From positions 1 through 8,776 of the forward strand of contig JAGHBR010000197.1 of the NCBI GenBank assembly GCA_021160885.1: a stretch of DNA of 8,776 nt, given 5' to 3'. Under the pieces are notes generated by a model that saw only the letters and a list, made by a program, of their open reading frames with translations, searched no databases and was not told the origin of the DNA. A program made the position numbers and the translations under genes. Source of the stretch: Caldisericaceae bacterium. Its GTDB lineage: Bacteria; Calditrichota; Calditrichia; Calditrichales; Calditrichaceae. Shown here in pieces: positions 6,046 to 8,776 of this stretch; positions within the stretch are counted from its first letter, which is position 1, and the number at the start of each line of letters is the position of its first letter.

Positions 6046-7230
6046 TCACTTCAAAAAAGAAGGTTCATTCAGAATATTGGCCACCTGGTTTTCATCAATC
6101 ATCATACCGTTTGAAAAAATCACCAATTTTTCGACCACATTTCGCAATTGCCGTACATTCCCCGGCCAGTCATAATCTTTTAAGATTTCAATAGCTTTCT
6201 CTGAAAAATCGAGAATTTTCTTATTATTTTGATCAGCCGCTTTTTGCAACAGGTAGCGAGCAATCGGCGGAATATCTTCTTTACGCTCTCGTAATGGCGG
6301 AATATGGATGTGTAAAACATTTAGCCTGTGATAAAGGTCTTCCCTGAATTTATTTTCAGCAATGAGCGCTTCTAAATCCTGATTGGTCGCACTAATAATT
6401 CTACAATTTGCCTGATAGGTTTTATTATCACCTAACATACTAAATTCACCGGTATCTAAAATTTTTAATAACTTGGCTTGAAGATAAACATCCATATCTC
6501 CGATTTCATCTAAAAAAAGTGTGCCATCCTCAGCTAAATGGAATTTTCCTTTTTTAGTTTCCACCGCACCGGTAAAGGCGCCTTTTACATGACCAAACAA
6601 TTCACTTTCCAACAATTCATTGGGAATAGCAGCGCAATTGATTTTAATAAAAGGCTTTCCAGCCCTGGCGCTGTTGTAATGCAACAGGTTTGCAACCAAC
6701 TCCTTACCGGTGCCTGTTTCTCCGGTAATCAAAACCTTAGCATCGGAATCAGCAAATATTTTGATTTTATTAAAAATCTTTTTCATAGCCTGGCTATCGC
6801 CAATCATCCGGTATTTTTCATCAAGAGCGGTCAACAAAACATCTCTCTCTTTTGTCCAGGCATTTTTTTCAATGGCATGTCTTACCATCATGACCAGCCT
6901 TTCCGGATCAATCGGCTTTTCAATAAAATCATAAGCACCTTTTTTCATAGCATGTACAGCCAGCGGAATGTTGCTTTGCCCGGAAATGAAGATCACCGGA
7001 ACCAAAGGGTCTTCCTCTAAAATTTTGTCCATTAACTGAATGCCATCGAGTCCAGGCATTTTCATGTCCAACAAAATGCAGTCAAAAACATCATTTTTTA
7101 GCTTGTCCAGCGCCTTATAGGGGTCTATCGCCAATTCCACTTCAAAATCAAATTTAACCAACAAGCGTTTTAAGGCACGTAAAAAATCAATATCATCATC
7201 AACCGCCAACAAGCGATATGTTTTTCCCAT
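6046..7230 (-). CDS. NtrC-family sigma-54 response regulator lacking the DNA-binding domain
   Basis: This 394-residue regulator should be phosphorylated by the adjacent kinase and then use ATP to open sigma-54 RNA polymerase promoters. The receiver domain (about 5-120) has acidic D11-D13, phospho-acceptor D55 (LLDMKMPG), S83 and K105. The AAA+ domain (about 140-385) has Walker A GETGTGKE (170-177), an intact sigma-54-contacting GAFTGA (217-222), Walker B LFLDEIGD (238-245), arginine-finger region REDLYHRL (296-303) and sensor II WPGNVRQLRN (355-364). The protein ends at residue 394 with the AAA+ lid. NtrC relatives normally continue to about 440-480 residues with a Fis-type helix-turn-helix, and none is seen here or in the frames just downstream. 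The start at 7230 has AGGAAG five bases upstream. It follows the kinase gene by 16 bases, so the two form an operon. Confidence 0.93.
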   Translation of the reverse strand: MGKTYRLLAVDDDIDFLRALKRLLVKFDFEVELAIDPYKALDKLKNDVFDCILLDMKMPGLDGIQLMDKILEEDPLVPVIFISGQSNIPLAVHAMKKGAYDFIEKPIDPERLVMMVRHAIEKNAWTKERDVLLTALDEKYRMIGDSQAMKKIFNKIKIFADSDAKVLITGETGTGKELVANLLHYNSARAGKPFIKINCAAIPNELLESELFGHVKGAFTGAVETKKGKFHLAEDGTLFLDEIGDMDVYLQAKLLKILDTGEFSMLGDNKTYQANCRIISATNQDLEALIAENKFREDLYHRLNVLHIHIPPLRERKEDIPPIARYLLQKAADQNNKKILDFSEKAIEILKDYDWPGNVRQLRNVVEKLVIFSNGMMIDENQVANILNEPSFLK

Positions 7231-7246
7231 TACACTTCCTTTTTAT

Positions 7247-8455
7247 TTATTTCAACTCTTTGGGCAAAATGATTTGAACCCTGGTTCCCTTATTAATTTC
7301 AGAATCTACTAAAATTTCACCTTGATGATTTTCAACTACTTGTTTGACAAAAACCAAACCTAAACCTGTACCATGCGTTTTGGTTGTAAAGCTTGGTTCA
7401 AATATTTTATCTTTAACCCCAGGCAGTATCCCAACTCCGGTATCGGAAATATTGATGCAAATCGCTTCTTTCTTCTTATTATTTGTGAATGCAGCAGGAA
7501 AAGTATTTATAACAATTTCGCCTTTTGGTCCAACTGCATCGAGACTATTTTCAATTAATTCTTTGAACATAACTCTCAATTGATCCGCATCGGCTGTAAT
7601 ATATCGAGCATTTGGCGAAATTTTATCCACAAGTTCAACCGCCTCCGGAGGATGAAATTGAGAGATGAGCTCTGTACACAATTCTTTTAAATCGACAATG
7701 TTGATCCTTAAGCGGCTGATTTGCGCTATTTTTGAATAATTATTGGTAATAGCCTGAATTCTATTAACCTCATGGGTAATATTTTGTAAGCCCTCTCCTA
7801 CCTCTTCATCATCAATATTCTCAATCACATATTTTAACGTCTCAACCGAAAATTTAATAGTAGCCAATGGTGTTTTAATATCATGCGACATTTTACGCAC
7901 CAGACGATGAATTAAGTCTTCCCTTTCACTGATAATTTCTTTGGAAAGGTCATGAATTTCCAGAACAAAACCCAAAGATTTTTTAAAAGCTATAACAGGA
8001 TAGCCCAAAAGATGGCCTTTTAAAATTTTGTTTTGCATGAAAAGCGTAAATTCTTCTTCTATTTTTTGCCCATTAACAATTAAAATTTCCAGATGACTCC
8101 TGATTTGAGGTAATGAGTTGAAAACTATCTTGTAAGATTTACCTTTTTTTTCACGCAAAGGCAGGTTTAACATATTTTCCGCATTATGGTTAAAATGAAA
8201 TAGCTCGCCTTTTGAATTAAAAAACATTATCGTCTTATTGGGGATATTCAAATGATTTTTAATAAAATTCAAATGAAACAAAATGTAAAAAAGTAATCGA
8301 TACAAGGAAAAAAACAGAAGAATAAGGAATAATGCTAAAACAAAATAACTTAAAATCTGACTTTTATTAAAAATTGTCGCAAAATGCAAAGTTTCAGAGG
8401 TGTTCAATAACTTTTCTATAGAGAATAATACAATTAAGTAACTTTTAGATAACAT
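7247..8455 (-). CDS. membrane-anchored PAS sensor histidine kinase
   Basis: From the start I prefer (ATG 8455, preceded by AAAGG at 9-base spacing) the product is 402 residues. One strong membrane stretch lies at about 34-62, possibly a pair of helices. A PAS-like domain (about 70-165; IMFFNSKGELFHFN, ENMLNLPL) leads to a HisKA dimerisation domain with phospho-acceptor His191 in VRKMSHDIKTPLATI. The ATPase domain has an N box ELIENSLDA (299-307), G1 DTGVG (338-342), F box FEPSFTT (352-358) and G2 GTGLGL (362-367), all intact. There is no sizeable periplasmic domain, so it probably senses a membrane or cytoplasmic signal through PAS, as NtrB-like kinases do. The partner is the NtrC-type regulator 16 bases downstream. 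The frame stays open to 8551, but the first 17 residues of that longer form come from the inverted-repeat element, so I reject that start. Confidence 0.9.
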   Translation of the reverse strand: MLSKSYLIVLFSIEKLLNTSETLHFATIFNKSQILSYFVLALFLILLFFSLYRLLFYILFHLNFIKNHLNIPNKTIMFFNSKGELFHFNHNAENMLNLPLREKKGKSYKIVFNSLPQIRSHLEILIVNGQKIEEEFTLFMQNKILKGHLLGYPVIAFKKSLGFVLEIHDLSKEIISEREDLIHRLVRKMSHDIKTPLATIKFSVETLKYVIENIDDEEVGEGLQNITHEVNRIQAITNNYSKIAQISRLRINIVDLKELCTELISQFHPPEAVELVDKISPNARYITADADQLRVMFKELIENSLDAVGPKGEIVINTFPAAFTNNKKKEAICINISDTGVGILPGVKDKIFEPSFTTKTHGTGLGLVFVKQVVENHQGEILVDSEINKGTRVQIILPKELK

Positions 8456-8523
8456 TATACAAAACCTTTGTAAAAATCGAAAAATTTTACAAACACTTAT
8501 ACTTTTTATGAAACCTTTGAAAA
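8456..8523 (-). promoter_or_regulatory. candidate leader and promoter of the kinase-regulator operon
   Basis: On the minus strand, TATAAG (8501-8496) could be a -10 box, with TTTTCA (8523-8518) 16 bases upstream as a weak -35 lying inside the terminal repeat of element copy B. Between this and the kinase start is a hairpin with nine-pair arms TTTGTAAAA (8467-8475) and TTTTACAAA (8485-8493), which could be an operator or a leader hairpin next to the AAAGG ribosome binding site. No sigma-54 type GG-N10-GC element is evident. Both hexamers are imperfect matches. Confidence 0.25.
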
Positions 8524-8643
8524 AATCATTAAGAAAGTCATTCCCGCGCAAGCGGGAATCTCTAAGTTGTTGTAAATATTAGATTCCGCATCAAGTGTGG
8601 AATAACAGGTTTGGAAACTCCCCGATTTTTTCAAAGGTTTCAC
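8508..8643 (+). mobile_element. MITE-like inverted-repeat element, copy B (long form)
   Basis: Terminal inverted repeats ATGAAACCTTTGAAAAAATC (8508-8527) and GATTTTTTCAAAGGTTTCAC (8624-8643) match at 19 of 20 positions. Inside are two hairpin modules in opposite orientation. The first is ATTCCC-GCGCAAGC-GGGAAT (8540-8559). The second (8583-8603) pairs ATTCCGCA with TGTGGAAT, one pair being G-T, around the loop TCAAG. The flanks of both, GTC/AATCT and AGATTCC/AATAAC, mirror each other, so the whole unit is a long imperfect palindrome of about 136 bases. CTTTTT occurs immediately outside both ends (8502-8507 and 8643-8648) and may be a target duplication, although it is low-complexity. It has no coding capacity, so it would need a transposase in trans. 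Copy A (393-486) is the inverted relative. Confidence 0.75.
8540..8559. repeat. ATTCCC-N8-GGGAAT palindrome (dRS3-like core)
   Basis: The 20-base unit ATTCCCGCGCAAGCGGGAAT fits the ATTCCC-N8-GGGAAT pattern known as dRS3 in Neisseria, where such units serve as building blocks of intergenic repeat arrays. The same core, with one changed base in an arm, is at 435-454 in copy A. The likeness to dRS3 is by pattern only and does not imply relationship. Confidence 0.6.
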
Positions 8644-8669
8644 TTTTTGCATTTTAATTTATTTTTCCT

Positions 8670-8747
8670 CACTCCCCTTGTCCGAGTTAACCTTTGTATT
8701 ACTTCATGTCCCCTGTCTTTCTTACAATGAGGGGAAAACAGGGAGTG
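8670..8747. repeat. nested competing inverted repeats at the window edge
   Basis: CACTCCC (8670-8676) pairs with GGGAGTG (8741-8747). Inside, CCCCT (8710-8714) pairs with AGGGG (8730-8734), and CCCTGT (8711-8716) can alternatively pair with ACAGGG (8738-8743). The last two compete for the same bases. I see no open frame or ribosome binding site in 8644-8776. The C-rich/G-rich arms recall the inverted repeat at 274-324, but they are not copies. It could be a terminator for a gene outside the window or another repeat. Confidence 0.35.
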
Positions 8748-8776
8748 TGTTTTCGAATCAAAATTAATACTTCAAA

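Noticed and set aside
8456..8551. Upstream 32-codon extension of the kinase to ATG 8551
   Set aside because: The first 17 residues are encoded by the inverted-repeat element, and ATG 8455 has an AAAGG upstream and a normal N-terminus.

Overview
The window is a moderately AT-rich piece of a bacterial chromosome, probably from a Gram-negative didermic organism with sigma-54. The basis is a periplasmic/inner-membrane DsbD system, N-terminal signal peptides ending in G-Q, Shine-Dalgarno sites of the AGGAG type, and an NtrC-type activator with an intact GAFTGA loop. The style of the proteins suggests the Bacteroidota/Calditrichota (FCB) side of the tree. That placement is an impression, not something proved by a marker gene here.

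Layout. 1-500 has no supported gene and carries several hairpins plus one copy (copy A, 393-486) of a short inverted-repeat element. 501-1090 (minus) is a redoxin-family gene broken by a one-base deletion and an internal TAG, with a probable third lesion at its end. 1223-3379 (minus) is a complete DsbD/ScsB-like thiol-disulfide reductase directly upstream of the broken redoxin, in what looks like one operon. A 194-base divergent intergenic region with repeated CCAAAC boxes separates dsbD from 3574-4926 (plus), a DinF-type MATE transporter. Its stop overlaps the TTG start of a PAP2-type phosphatase (4923-5729). A 316-base convergent intergenic region with two imperfect hairpins follows. Next, on the minus strand, is a two-component operon transcribed kinase first: a membrane-anchored PAS histidine kinase (7247-8455) and, 16 bases later, an NtrC-family response regulator (6046-7230) that lacks the C-terminal DNA-binding domain. 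A second, larger copy of the inverted-repeat element (copy B, 8508-8643) lies just upstream of the kinase, in the opposite orientation to copy A.

How the parts fit. DsbD would bring reducing power from cytoplasmic thioredoxin across the membrane, and the redoxin next to it was probably one of its clients or a functional partner, now apparently lost. The MATE/PAP2 pair is translationally coupled and may act on the cell envelope or in export. The kinase/regulator pair would activate sigma-54 promoters, but without a DNA-binding domain it must find them in an unusual way, as HTH-less relatives such as FlgR of Helicobacter and CtcC of Chlamydia do. No CRISPR array, tRNA, rRNA, transposase or known defence system is visible. 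The most noteworthy signals are the modular inverted-repeat element bracketing the genes, the multiply broken redoxin and the HTH-less NtrC regulator.
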